The notes under the pieces are model-generated. The model ran no database searches. It saw nothing but the letters and a program-made list of their open reading frames with translations, and was not told the DNA's origin. The translations under genes and the position numbers were made by a program. Shown here piece by piece: positions 14,418 to 22,144 of a DNA stretch of 22,144 nt (the first letter of the stretch is position 1; the number at the start of each line of letters is the position of its first letter). The DNA comes from Prevotellaceae bacterium UBA3627 (GTDB lineage: Bacteria > Bacteroidota > Bacteroidia > Bacteroidales > Bacteroidaceae): assembly GCA_002373375.1 (NCBI GenBank), contig DFLE01000033.1:59137-81280 (forward strand). Reading direction: 5' to 3'.

Positions 14418-15844
14418 CTTATTTAGAGATATTCCGTGAGATAGCACAAATACCACGAGCCTCACATCATGAGGAGAGAATAGCTGATTATTTGTGCAAG
14501 TTTGCCGCAGAACGTGGCTTGGACTACAGTCGTGATGAGCACCACTGTGTGGTGATACGTAAGGCTGCGTCGCCAGGCTATGAGGCAGAGGAACCGCTTG
14601 TGCTGCTTAATCATACAGATATGGTGTGCGTGAGCGATGCCGGATATGATACCCCCGGGGCTGTCAGCATAGAGGAGTATGACGAAGGAGGGGAGCGCTG
14701 GATGAGAGCACGCCATACTTCGCTTGGGGCAGATAATGGTATAGGTCTGTCTATGGCGTTGGCAGTGCTCGATGATGATACCTTGAAGCATCCTGCGCTG
14801 GAGGTGCTATGTACTACTTGCGAGGAAGACGATATGAGCGGTGCCGCCAATCTGTCAGCAGATTTCGTCAAGGGGCGCAATGTGTTAAACCTTGACTCTG
14901 AGAACTATGATGACATAACCGTGGGTTCGGCGGGAGCATACATACAAACTGCTACTTTGCCTGTGAGTAGGATAGCTATGCCAGAAGGGTATGTGGCGTA
15001 TGAGGTGGCAGTGACTGGCGGACTCGGTGGACATAGCGGCGTTGACATAGACAGAGGCAGGGGCAATGCCATAAAGATACTGGCTAATTTGCTGCTGGTG
15101 GCTATAAGACAGATGAACATAAAACTTTACCTTGTGTCATTTGAGGGTGGGGGAGCATACTCTGCCATCCCGGCGGAGGCTGAGGCAAAGGTGGTGATAC
15201 CCCGTGAGGATATGGAGCAGTTTGAAGTGTTGGTGAGCCAGTGCTATGAAGCTGTGAGGGCAGAGTATTCTGTCACCGACCCAGAGCTGCAAGTGGCGTG
15301 TGAGCCGTCGGTATGGCATTCCACGGTGATGAGCGAAGAGAGTACACATGTCTTTCTTGCAGCCGTCAATGGTATTCCCACAGGTGTGACGGAAAGGCTG
15401 GGCGAGGATGGCAAGACTTCTAATAATATAGGTGTGGTGACGATGAGAAAAGGCTCTAAACCTGCAATGCTCCTCTCTACTCACACGCGTAGCAGTGACT
15501 ACGAGCGTATGCGCCAGTTGGCAGATAATATATCTCGCATTCTTATGCTTGTTGGCGCAGAGGTAAAGACATTACTCGATGCAAAGCCATGGCAGGAGGA
15601 TACTGCACATCCGTTTATTAACAAGGTGATGAATATATATGAGCAGACGCTTGGCTTCAGACCTAAGCCTGTCAGTCAGCACTTCGTTCTGGAGGCTGCA
15701 TATCTCGTAGAAAAGTTCCAAGGGATGCATATAGCCTCTATCGGACCGCTGATAAAGGGAGCACACAGCACTGCGGAGCGTGTGTCATTGGCTACGGCAG
15801 ATAATATATGGAAGGTAGTAAGAGAAATTTTAGAAAGCAGATGA
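14414..15844 (+). CDS. pepD: Cytosol non-specific dipeptidase (aminoacyl-histidine dipeptidase), M20C
   Basis: This 476-residue protein matches PepD length. Metal-ligand positions are present: His67 and Asp69 (NHTDMV), Asp107 (LGADNGIG), Glu137-Glu138 (TTCEEDDMSGA, where the usual motif is TxDEExG), Asp161 (LNLDSE) and His451 (IKGAHSTAE). The GGLGGHSGVDID segment belongs to the dimerisation lid. It hydrolyses dipeptides in the cytoplasm using two metal ions. It overlaps the kinase upstream and surE downstream by 4 nt each (ATGA). Confidence 0.95.
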   Translation: MTYLEIFREIAQIPRASHHEERIADYLCKFAAERGLDYSRDEHHCVVIRKAASPGYEAEEPLVLLNHTDMVCVSDAGYDTPGAVSIEEYDEGGERWMRARHTSLGADNGIGLSMALAVLDDDTLKHPALEVLCTTCEEDDMSGAANLSADFVKGRNVLNLDSENYDDITVGSAGAYIQTATLPVSRIAMPEGYVAYEVAVTGGLGGHSGVDIDRGRGNAIKILANLLLVAIRQMNIKLYLVSFEGGGAYSAIPAEAEAKVVIPREDMEQFEVLVSQCYEAVRAEYSVTDPELQVACEPSVWHSTVMSEESTHVFLAAVNGIPTGVTERLGEDGKTSNNIGVVTMRKGSKPAMLLSTHTRSSDYERMRQLADNISRILMLVGAEVKTLLDAKPWQEDTAHPFINKVMNIYEQTLGFRPKPVSQHFVLEAAYLVEKFQGMHIASIGPLIKGAHSTAERVSLATADNIWKVVREILESR

Positions 15845-16602
15845 AACCACTGATACTTATATCTAACGATGATGGCTATCATGCAAAGGGCATTAACAGC
15901 TTGATAGATATGCTGAAGGGCATGGGGGACATAATAGTGTGTGCGCCAGAGTCGGCACGCTCTGGATACTCAAGGGCTTTCAGTACAGTGCCTGTGACGC
16001 TGAAGCATCGCCGGCATTATGACTATGAGGGAACTACTATTGACGTGTGGAGTTGTAGTGGCACACCGGCAGATTGTATAAAGATGGCATATCACAAGCT
16101 CTGTCCGAAAAAGGCAGATATAGTTATAGGTGGAATAAACCACGGCGACAATGCCAGCACCAATCTGCATTACAGCGGGACGGTGGGTATAGTGATGGAG
16201 GGTGCGCTGAAGCGTATTCCGAGTATAGCTTTCTCATTGTGTGACTATGATGATGACGCAGACTTTGAGCCTATGCGTCCCTTGGTACAGAAATTGACGG
16301 AGAAGGTGCTGCGCGAGGGACTGCCTACATATACATGCCTGAACGTAAATGTGCCAAAGCAATGGAACGGTGAGACACGATACTGCCGCATGGCACATGG
16401 ACATTGGCGCAATGAGGTGGAAGAACGCTGGCATCCTAAAGGTAAGCCGTATTACTGGATGGCAGGATATTACCAAAATGATGAACCGGAAAGTACCGAC
16501 ACTGATGCTTGGGCCATTCGTAACGGCTATGCTGCTATAACACCGTTGACGGCAGACCAGACAGACTATGAGTTTCTCAATTCGCAAAAGGATGTGTTAT
16601 GA
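15841..16602 (+). CDS. surE: 5'/3'-nucleotidase SurE
   Basis: This 253-residue protein starts at the ATG at 15841, which overlaps the pepD stop. A longer frame from 15808 would add 11 residues inside pepD and is less likely. SurE metal-site residues are visible: Asp10 and Asp11 (SNDDG), Ser41 (ARSGYS) and Asn100 (GGINHGDN), plus SGTPADCIK. The enzyme removes phosphate from nucleoside monophosphates. It overlaps lpxB by 4 nt; surE-lpxB pairing is common in Bacteroidetes. Confidence 0.96.
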   Translation: MKPLILISNDDGYHAKGINSLIDMLKGMGDIIVCAPESARSGYSRAFSTVPVTLKHRRHYDYEGTTIDVWSCSGTPADCIKMAYHKLCPKKADIVIGGINHGDNASTNLHYSGTVGIVMEGALKRIPSIAFSLCDYDDDADFEPMRPLVQKLTEKVLREGLPTYTCLNVNVPKQWNGETRYCRMAHGHWRNEVEERWHPKGKPYYWMAGYYQNDEPESTDTDAWAIRNGYAAITPLTADQTDYEFLNSQKDVL

Positions 16603-17753
16603 AGTATTATATCATCGCAGGTGAGGCATCTGGCGATTTGCATGCCGCTAACCTCATGGCATCGTTGGTAAAGAAAGACCCGGAGGCACAGTTTCGTTTC
16701 TTCGGAGGAGACAATATGCTTGCTGCGGCAGGTGACAAGGGACATCTGACGATGCATTATAGTGAGTTGGCGTACATGGGGTTCATTCCTGTGTTGTTGC
16801 ATCTTCCACAGATAATGAGGGGGATGAAGCTGTGTAAGCAGGATATTAGCCAGTGGCAGCCTGACGTGGTGATATTGGTGGATTATGCAGGTTTCAATCT
16901 GAAGATTGCGAAATATGTAAAACAAAAGTTGCCGCATGTTCGTACGTTCTATTACATAGCACCGAAGATATGGGCGTGGAAGGAATATCGCATCAAGGAC
17001 TTTAAGAGGTATGTAGATGAGATGTTCTGTATATTGCCATTTGAGAAAGAGTTTTTTGAGGGGAAACATAACTATCCAGTACATTATGTGGGTAATCCTA
17101 CTGCAGACGAGGTGATTGGTTTCCTAAAAGGGGCAGAGGCTGGCAATGAGAAATTCCTTAATGATAGCAAGCTGACAGGTGACAAACCGGTCATAGCCTT
17201 GCTGCCTGGTAGCAGAAGGCAGGAGATAAAGGATAATCTGCCGGTAATGCTTGAGGCTGTAAAGGATTATATTGATAAATACCGGGTTGTGATAGCTGGT
17301 GCTCCGTCCGTTGATGCGCCTTATTATAATCGCTTTATGGATGGCAAGGAGGTGAGGCTGTTGGAAAGGGGAAACACTTATCAGTTGCTTTATAATGCGA
17401 GTGCGGCTTTGGTGACCAGCGGTACGGCAACGCTTGAGACTGCACTGTTTAATGTACCACAGGCAGTGTGCTATAAGACCCCCGTGCCATCGCTCGCACG
17501 TTGGGCATTCAATCATATTATAAAGTGTAAGTATATATCGTTGGTCAATCTTATAGCCGACAGGGAGATAGTGCCGGAGTTGTTTGCTGACCGTTTCTCG
17601 GTGAGTGAGATTAGGCAATGCCTGCATAACATATTGTTCACAGATGAGAGAGAAGAAATGCTGCGTGGATATGAGAATGTGAGACAGAAGCTGGGAAAAC
17701 TCTGTGCACCGGATAACGCGGCAGACATTATGTTGGGTATTCTGAAACATTAA
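16599..17753 (+). CDS. lpxB: Lipid-A-disaccharide synthase
   Basis: This 384-residue GT19 glycosyltransferase joins UDP-2,3-diacylglucosamine and lipid X to form the lipid A disaccharide, acting at the inner face of the inner membrane. Signature regions: AGEASGDLHAANLM (7-20), the YIAPKIWAWKEYRIK stretch, HYVGNPTADEV, LLPGSRRQEIKDNLPVM, and TSGTATLETALFNVPQAVCYK. It overlaps surE by 4 nt and precedes mnmE by 6 nt. It confirms a Gram-negative outer membrane. Confidence 0.97.
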   Translation: MKYYIIAGEASGDLHAANLMASLVKKDPEAQFRFFGGDNMLAAAGDKGHLTMHYSELAYMGFIPVLLHLPQIMRGMKLCKQDISQWQPDVVILVDYAGFNLKIAKYVKQKLPHVRTFYYIAPKIWAWKEYRIKDFKRYVDEMFCILPFEKEFFEGKHNYPVHYVGNPTADEVIGFLKGAEAGNEKFLNDSKLTGDKPVIALLPGSRRQEIKDNLPVMLEAVKDYIDKYRVVIAGAPSVDAPYYNRFMDGKEVRLLERGNTYQLLYNASAALVTSGTATLETALFNVPQAVCYKTPVPSLARWAFNHIIKCKYISLVNLIADREIVPELFADRFSVSEIRQCLHNILFTDEREEMLRGYENVRQKLGKLCAPDNAADIMLGILKH

Positions 17754-17759
17754 CGCTTT

Positions 17760-19082
17760 ATGATAGCATCTGATAATATATGTGCCATAGCCACCGCTAT
17801 TGGTGGGGCAATAGGCGTCATTCGTGTAAGTGGACCAGAGGCAGTGGGTATCGTGGCTGGTGTGTTCAGCAAGGATATATCACAAGCTAAAGGCTATACC
17901 ATGCATCATGGATATATAGAGGGTATAGACGAGGTCATAGTTACCGTATGTCGTGCTCCGCATTCCTATACGGGTGAGGATACGGTGGAGATATCTTGTC
18001 ACGGCTCTGCTTATATACTTAGCCAGGTGCTGAACCTGTTGGTAGAGAAAGGTTGTCGCTTGGCAGGACCAGGAGAGTTTACTAAGAGGGCATACCTTAA
18101 CGGTAAGATGGACCTTTCGCAGGCTGAGGCTGTGGCTGATGTGATAGCATCGCAGACGGCTGTGCAGCACAGGGTCGCCATGCAACAGATGCGTGGAGGT
18201 ATATCTTCAAAGCTCCAAGTGCTTCGTGATGAGTTGTTACATCTCACTTCGTTATTGGAACTTGAATTGGATTTCTCTGACCATGAGGAGTTGGAGTTTG
18301 CTGATCGTACGGAACTGGAAAAACTGGCTGATACTATAAATAATGAGATACAACGGTTGTCATCTTCCTTCCGTGAAGGCAATGCCATAAAGAACGGCAT
18401 ACCTGTGGCTATTATAGGTGCGCCTAATGTAGGCAAGAGTACCTTGCTCAATGCCTTGTTGCATGATGACCGTGCTATTGTCAGCGATATACAAGGAACC
18501 ACGCGTGACCTTATAGAAGACACCATGACCATAGGTGGTTACCTTTTCCGCTTTATTGACACTGCTGGTATCAGAAACACCGATGACACCATAGAGCAGA
18601 TGGGTATAGAACGTTCTCTGAAGGCTGCAGAGAAAGCCCAGATAATCATCCTCCTTGCAGACGAAAAAAGCCCTTTCCCCGATATTCAGGAGAAAGAGCA
18701 TCAGCAGATAGTATATGTAATCAACAAGAGCGACAAGTTAAAGCCTGACCATCAAAATCTCCATTCAGCATTAGAAATCTCAGCCCTTCACGGCTCTGGT
18801 ATCAAAGAGTTGGAGGAACGTCTGCTATCCATAGCTACATCTTCAAGCAATGCAGGCGCAGACGGGGTAATCATAACCAACCAACGCCACAAGCAAGCCC
18901 TTGACACCGCAGCCACCGACATTCAGCGTGCCATGCAATCCATGCACATGGGACTCACCGGCGACCTCATCTCAGAAGACCTCCGCCTTTGCATAAACCA
19001 TCTCTCCGACATCCTCGGAGGCACCATCACCACCAACGAAGTCCTCGGAAACATATTCAAAAACTTCTGCGTGGGAAAGTAG
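17760..19082 (+). CDS. mnmE: tRNA modification GTPase MnmE (TrmE/ThdF)
   Basis: This 440-residue protein works with MnmG to add the aminomethyl group at wobble uridine 34 of certain tRNAs. Order: N-terminal tetrahydrofolate-binding domain (1-118), helical domain, GTPase insert with G1 GAPNVGKS (220-227), G2 GTTRD (246-250), G3 DTAG (267-270), G4 NKSD (322-325), and the C-terminal catalytic CVGK (437-440). Codon use changes inside the gene: the first two thirds favour ATA, GGT and TTG/CTG, while the part after about 18,640 is rich in ATC, CTC, ACC and AAC. The final codons are duplicated just beyond the stop codon. Confidence 0.97.
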   Translation: MIASDNICAIATAIGGAIGVIRVSGPEAVGIVAGVFSKDISQAKGYTMHHGYIEGIDEVIVTVCRAPHSYTGEDTVEISCHGSAYILSQVLNLLVEKGCRLAGPGEFTKRAYLNGKMDLSQAEAVADVIASQTAVQHRVAMQQMRGGISSKLQVLRDELLHLTSLLELELDFSDHEELEFADRTELEKLADTINNEIQRLSSSFREGNAIKNGIPVAIIGAPNVGKSTLLNALLHDDRAIVSDIQGTTRDLIEDTMTIGGYLFRFIDTAGIRNTDDTIEQMGIERSLKAAEKAQIIILLADEKSPFPDIQEKEHQQIVYVINKSDKLKPDHQNLHSALEISALHGSGIKELEERLLSIATSSSNAGADGVIITNQRHKQALDTAATDIQRAMQSMHMGLTGDLISEDLRLCINHLSDILGGTITTNEVLGNIFKNFCVGK

Positions 19083-19099
19083 ATTCTGCGTGGGAAAGT
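19065..19099. repeat. Duplicated mnmE 3' end, attachment-site-like
   Basis: TTCTGCGTGGGAAAGT at 19065-19080 (coding FCVGK) is repeated exactly at 19084-19099, a 19-bp period. The first copy is followed by the mnmE stop. In SGI1-type islands the 18-bp attachment repeat is the same codons of trmE (thdF/mnmE), so the second copy may be an att remnant. Replication slippage is the alternative. Confidence 0.8.
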
Positions 19100-19282
19100 G
19101 ATTTTTTGCAAAGAAAAGCATATCGTCTGCAAATATAGCTTGTAAATCGCATAATTTCAGGCATTTAAAATTTCGTCCATTTTTGCAGATTTTTGATTTT
19201 TAACTTCGATATTTGCAGATTATCACCCATGTTGTCCCCCATCTGTCCCCCGAGATAATAGAAAATAGCCGAGGAAGAAAAA
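19100..19282. other. AT-rich junction with small repeats between mnmE and the hypothetical genes
   Basis: No gene. TCTGCAAATAT (19126-19136) is the exact inverse of ATATTTGCAGA (19209-19219); TTTGCAGAT occurs twice in direct orientation (19182-19190, 19212-19220); TGTCCCCC occurs twice 11 bp apart (about 19232-19250). No clear terminator stem was found for either convergent gene. Confidence 0.5.
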
Positions 19283-21664
19283 TTAAAGGACAACCTTACC
19301 AACATACATTCGTATTACATTTACTTTCTTACTGAATTTAATAATCCTTGCGGGATTAATAGTAATATCGACGCTTACACTACCGTTATTAAAATCATTT
19401 GAATTTGAAAAACTAACGATGTCATCAATCTTTGAAACATCAAATTCAATATATGGCAAATCTTCGTTTTTAATCAATACAATAGAGCTTTTATATTCCT
19501 TGTATAAATCAGTGTCTTGGAAATATCCAAAATGATTCACATGAACAAATGGTATTTCATCAAAATAACAATCATTAAATCCTCTATGTTCAATATGGAG
19601 CATCAAATCAGTATTACTTTCAAAATCCAACAATGTGTACTTATCATATTCTCCTTCAGTCGCATCTTTTACAAATGCTTCAAATCTATCTGGTGACAAA
19701 TATTCATCATTAATATTCATTTGCTTGATTGCACTTAAATAGAGGTAAACGAAACGTGATACAATTACACTCATAGCAGGCCTAAAAGCAAAAAAATACT
19801 TATCAGCACTCAAATTCTTTAAAAAACTTTTGTCATATGAAAAAATACATGGATTAAGAGTTAAGACTTCTGTCTTTTCAGCATTATTCCGACCCCACAT
19901 ATGCTTATTTGTATAAGAATCAATTTGGCTTATCTGATTCCCCCAAAAAATATTGATATACTCATTTATATGTACGGGTAAAACTTCTTCATAATCTTCT
20001 GAAGATGGTTTCTTCGTCAAAGAATTATAAACATCAACATAATTCGAACCATAATTAAATTCGCATATTTTGTGATACAATTTCTTTACGATATAATCGT
20101 CCTTAAGTTTGTTACCTATTTTAATAAAATGTTCTTTATTTTTTTCAAGTACATTTTTAACATCTTCTGTAACTATTGGATAATACGACAGCCCTTTAGA
20201 GCCATCCAACAATGCAAAAAGTGTTGCTGCAAAAATATCCAGGAAATCTGGATAAACTTTTTGTCCAAATAAATCTTCAGACTTAGAATAGTCAAAACTT
20301 CCATCGTCTTTGAATTTTGTTTTACATCTAGCATATCTTATCAGCAACATCTGTTTATTATGGGGTAACACGCCTATTCCATATTCATCAACAAGAATCT
20401 GTTTTGGTAATGTATTCAACCCTTGATGATATGCATAAGCCGCAAGTATGAAATGGTAGTCACAAATATAATTCCATAAATCTTGACTCTTTTGAAAAAC
20501 CCTAGGTTGCTTATCTATCTTTCCTTTTTCAACATACAGTAACAGAGGAAGATTAAGAACATAATTAAACGAATGCTTACACAAATCAAAATAACTTTCA
20601 ATAAAACGGAGTTCTCCTCGGCTCGCAACCTTTAGCAATGTTTTAACAAGCATATATACATCAGAACGATTAGGATACTTATTAGGAGAGAATCCTTTTA
20701 ACCATGTTGTAATCAATTGAATCTGTACTCTTTGATCTCTTGCAGACAAGAAATAATCCTCATAAGCTTGAGTTAAGAAAGTTGCAGATTTATACTTATA
20801 TTGCGCTTCTGGCAAGGTGTTTTCATTGTTTTCTCTTGATAGAGACATCTCATCGTTAATGAGTTTTTCTATTTTTTTTATTATAGAATAAAATAGGTTA
20901 TAATCATTCTCAACAAAAGAATATCTGCATAGATTAGAAAGACGATTTACATAGTTTGTATCTGCATTATTTGAGTATGCATTATTGTTAACTCTTCCAA
21001 CAAAATTCCATTGGTCCTTAACGCGCTTGCTTTCTGCTTTGTCTTTTTTCTTGTTCAGTTCCTTTTCGAATTTTTTGTCTTCTTTCTTTGCTCTATTTTT
21101 TTCCTGAATATATCTAACCTCAATTTTCCCTATAATTTCAGAAGGTTTATTAAACGATATACTTTCTTTTACAAAACTAATAACCGAATATACGAGCAAG
21201 CTTACAACAATCATAGATATTGGCGTGAAAATCAATCCTACCCAATGATGCAATACATCAAATAGGAATATAGAAAAGAAGCCATATAGCAACAACCATA
21301 CAATGCTCAAAATTATACTTATTTTGAAACATTTATATGCATGAGTGGAAGAATACAACTCAGAAAGAACTTCAGAGTTGTATTTACTATTAATTTTGTT
21401 AATAGCATCAAATAAAAAAGGAAATGCAAACGCAAAAATTGCTATTATTAATGGGAATACAATAGTAGAAACAATATCGCTAAAGCCAATACCATATTCC
21501 ACAATAGTATTACCCAAGGATAACAAATCACTCAAATGACTGTTATAAGAAGTATCTGTCACCGCAACGATACCATCTATTTTAATAGAAGATGGAATAT
21601 TGCTAACATGAGCATTCAGTGTATCAGGTAAACAGACCTGATTTGTAACATATGTTGAATCCAT
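19283..21664 (-). CDS. Unrecognised 793-residue membrane-anchored protein
   Basis: I do not recognise the family. The protein has a soluble N-terminus (1-62) and three hydrophobic helices (about 64-87, 113-137 and 141-165). A long, strongly charged segment rich in Lys and Glu (about 186-217) is probably a coiled coil, and about 570 soluble residues without enzymatic motifs follow. The large domain contains helical, aromatic-rich stretches. Its DNA is far richer in A and T than the rest of the window, with AAT/AAA/ATA/TTT codons dominating, which suggests transfer from elsewhere. It starts with ATG at 21664, 13 bp after the stop of the upstream gene, so the two form an operon. It converges with mnmE. 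Confidence 0.75.
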   Translation of the reverse strand: MDSTYVTNQVCLPDTLNAHVSNIPSSIKIDGIVAVTDTSYNSHLSDLLSLGNTIVEYGIGFSDIVSTIVFPLIIAIFAFAFPFLFDAINKINSKYNSEVLSELYSSTHAYKCFKISIILSIVWLLLYGFFSIFLFDVLHHWVGLIFTPISMIVVSLLVYSVISFVKESISFNKPSEIIGKIEVRYIQEKNRAKKEDKKFEKELNKKKDKAESKRVKDQWNFVGRVNNNAYSNNADTNYVNRLSNLCRYSFVENDYNLFYSIIKKIEKLINDEMSLSRENNENTLPEAQYKYKSATFLTQAYEDYFLSARDQRVQIQLITTWLKGFSPNKYPNRSDVYMLVKTLLKVASRGELRFIESYFDLCKHSFNYVLNLPLLLYVEKGKIDKQPRVFQKSQDLWNYICDYHFILAAYAYHQGLNTLPKQILVDEYGIGVLPHNKQMLLIRYARCKTKFKDDGSFDYSKSEDLFGQKVYPDFLDIFAATLFALLDGSKGLSYYPIVTEDVKNVLEKNKEHFIKIGNKLKDDYIVKKLYHKICEFNYGSNYVDVYNSLTKKPSSEDYEEVLPVHINEYINIFWGNQISQIDSYTNKHMWGRNNAEKTEVLTLNPCIFSYDKSFLKNLSADKYFFAFRPAMSVIVSRFVYLYLSAIKQMNINDEYLSPDRFEAFVKDATEGEYDKYTLLDFESNTDLMLHIEHRGFNDCYFDEIPFVHVNHFGYFQDTDLYKEYKSSIVLIKNEDLPYIEFDVSKIDDIVSFSNSNDFNNGSVSVDITINPARIIKFSKKVNVIRMYVGKVVL

Positions 21665-21677
21665 TTGTAAACTATAA

Positions 21678-22144
21678 TTACGTTAGAAAGTTGTCCCTCA
21701 CTTGACTCTGCAGTCTAACTCGTTTTTTTGACGATGTCGAAATTATTATATTATGCATCAATCTATCCCAATCATTATCATTGAAACTATTATATTCTTC
21801 TTCATCGCCATAAAATTCTTTGATTACATCCCAGTTTTTTAGTTGATTAATGACATCAATGTATTCTTGTACCGAAAAATCCTTAAAGAATAATTCTATT
21901 GTATAATATAGCATGTCCAAATTACCTCCATTTAATAATGTGATTGCTACATTCGCATCATTAAGTATTTTGTTCATGTCTTCTTTTGAATTAATATGGT
22001 GTGAAGAGAAGGCTTCAAGTCCATTATAAACAGGAAATCTATGGTCTTCTTCCATGTAGCCACCGTCAGACTCCATATATGTACCACCTATTTTAATATC
22101 AATCGTTGACAGATATTTGGCTTTAATTTTGCAGCGTAAATAAT
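21678..22144 (-). CDS. Unrecognised protein, 5' end outside the window
   Basis: The frame from the ATG at 22076 gives 132 residues. The same frame stays open, without a stop, to the window edge and reads as plausible protein (KAKYLSTIDIKIGGTYMESD across that ATG), so the gene probably starts beyond 22144. The visible part is acidic, with no membrane segment; NAVITLLNGG-like (actual: NVAITLLNGGNLDMLYYTIE) and FFKDFSVQEYIDVINQLKNW segments look helical. No family is recognised. It shares the AT-rich composition of its downstream neighbour, 13 bp away. Confidence 0.65.
   Translation of the reverse strand, partial: YLRCKIKAKYLSTIDIKIGGTYMESDGGYMEEDHRFPVYNGLEAFSSHHINSKEDMNKILNDANVAITLLNGGNLDMLYYTIELFFKDFSVQEYIDVINQLKNWDVIKEFYGDEEEYNSFNDNDWDRLMHNIIISTSSKKRVRLQSQVRDNFLT

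Noticed and set aside
15808..15840. Upstream start for surE
   Set aside because: It would add 11 residues inside pepD before the conserved SurE start; the ATGA overlap at 15841 matches the other junctions.

Overview
The window looks like a chromosomal segment of a Bacteroidales bacterium, most likely of the Prevotella group. Four genes or operons are preceded by the Bacteroidetes promoter pattern TTTG (or ATTG), 20 nt, TAnnTTTG. Lineage-typical families such as DUF2023 and DUF4924 are present, ribosome binding sites are not obvious, and intergenic regions carry TTATGAG-type repeats. No tRNA, rRNA or CRISPR was seen.

Left part (1-4248, all minus strand): the 5' end of yebC (cut by the window edge), pheT, ftsE and hisE, separated by repeat-rich spacers. 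A 332-bp divergent spacer full of nested inverted repeats leads to a plus-strand flavodoxin gene and its DUF2023 partner (4581-5529), which end in a clear terminator.

Middle part (5530-12215): a gene-free stretch holds two terminators and a 22-bp tandem array with a perfect inverted copy. Next comes a RHH/YafQ-type toxin-antitoxin pair lying between two identical 28-bp copies of the recQ 3' end. The minus strand then carries a zinc-ribbon membrane protein, recJ and recQ, and a secreted GH25 muramidase whose promoter places the transcript start almost on the ATG.

Right part (12407-19082, plus strand): one tightly overlapping operon of a LysE-family exporter, a DUF4924 protein, a BadF-type sugar kinase, dipeptidase pepD, surE, lpxB (lipid A synthesis) and mnmE (tRNA wobble-uridine modification). 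Junctions overlap by 1 or 4 nt, or are 6 nt apart. Four genes in the window (ftsE, recJ, recQ, the BadF kinase) have no usable ATG and appear to start with TTG (recQ possibly GTG).

Far right (19083-22144): the last codons of mnmE are duplicated directly after its stop codon. The 3' end of mnmE (trmE/thdF) is a known target of site-specific genomic islands. Beyond it the DNA becomes conspicuously AT-rich and carries two unrecognised minus-strand genes, a 793-residue membrane-anchored protein and a partial partner. This is the best candidate in the window for an undescribed accessory system.
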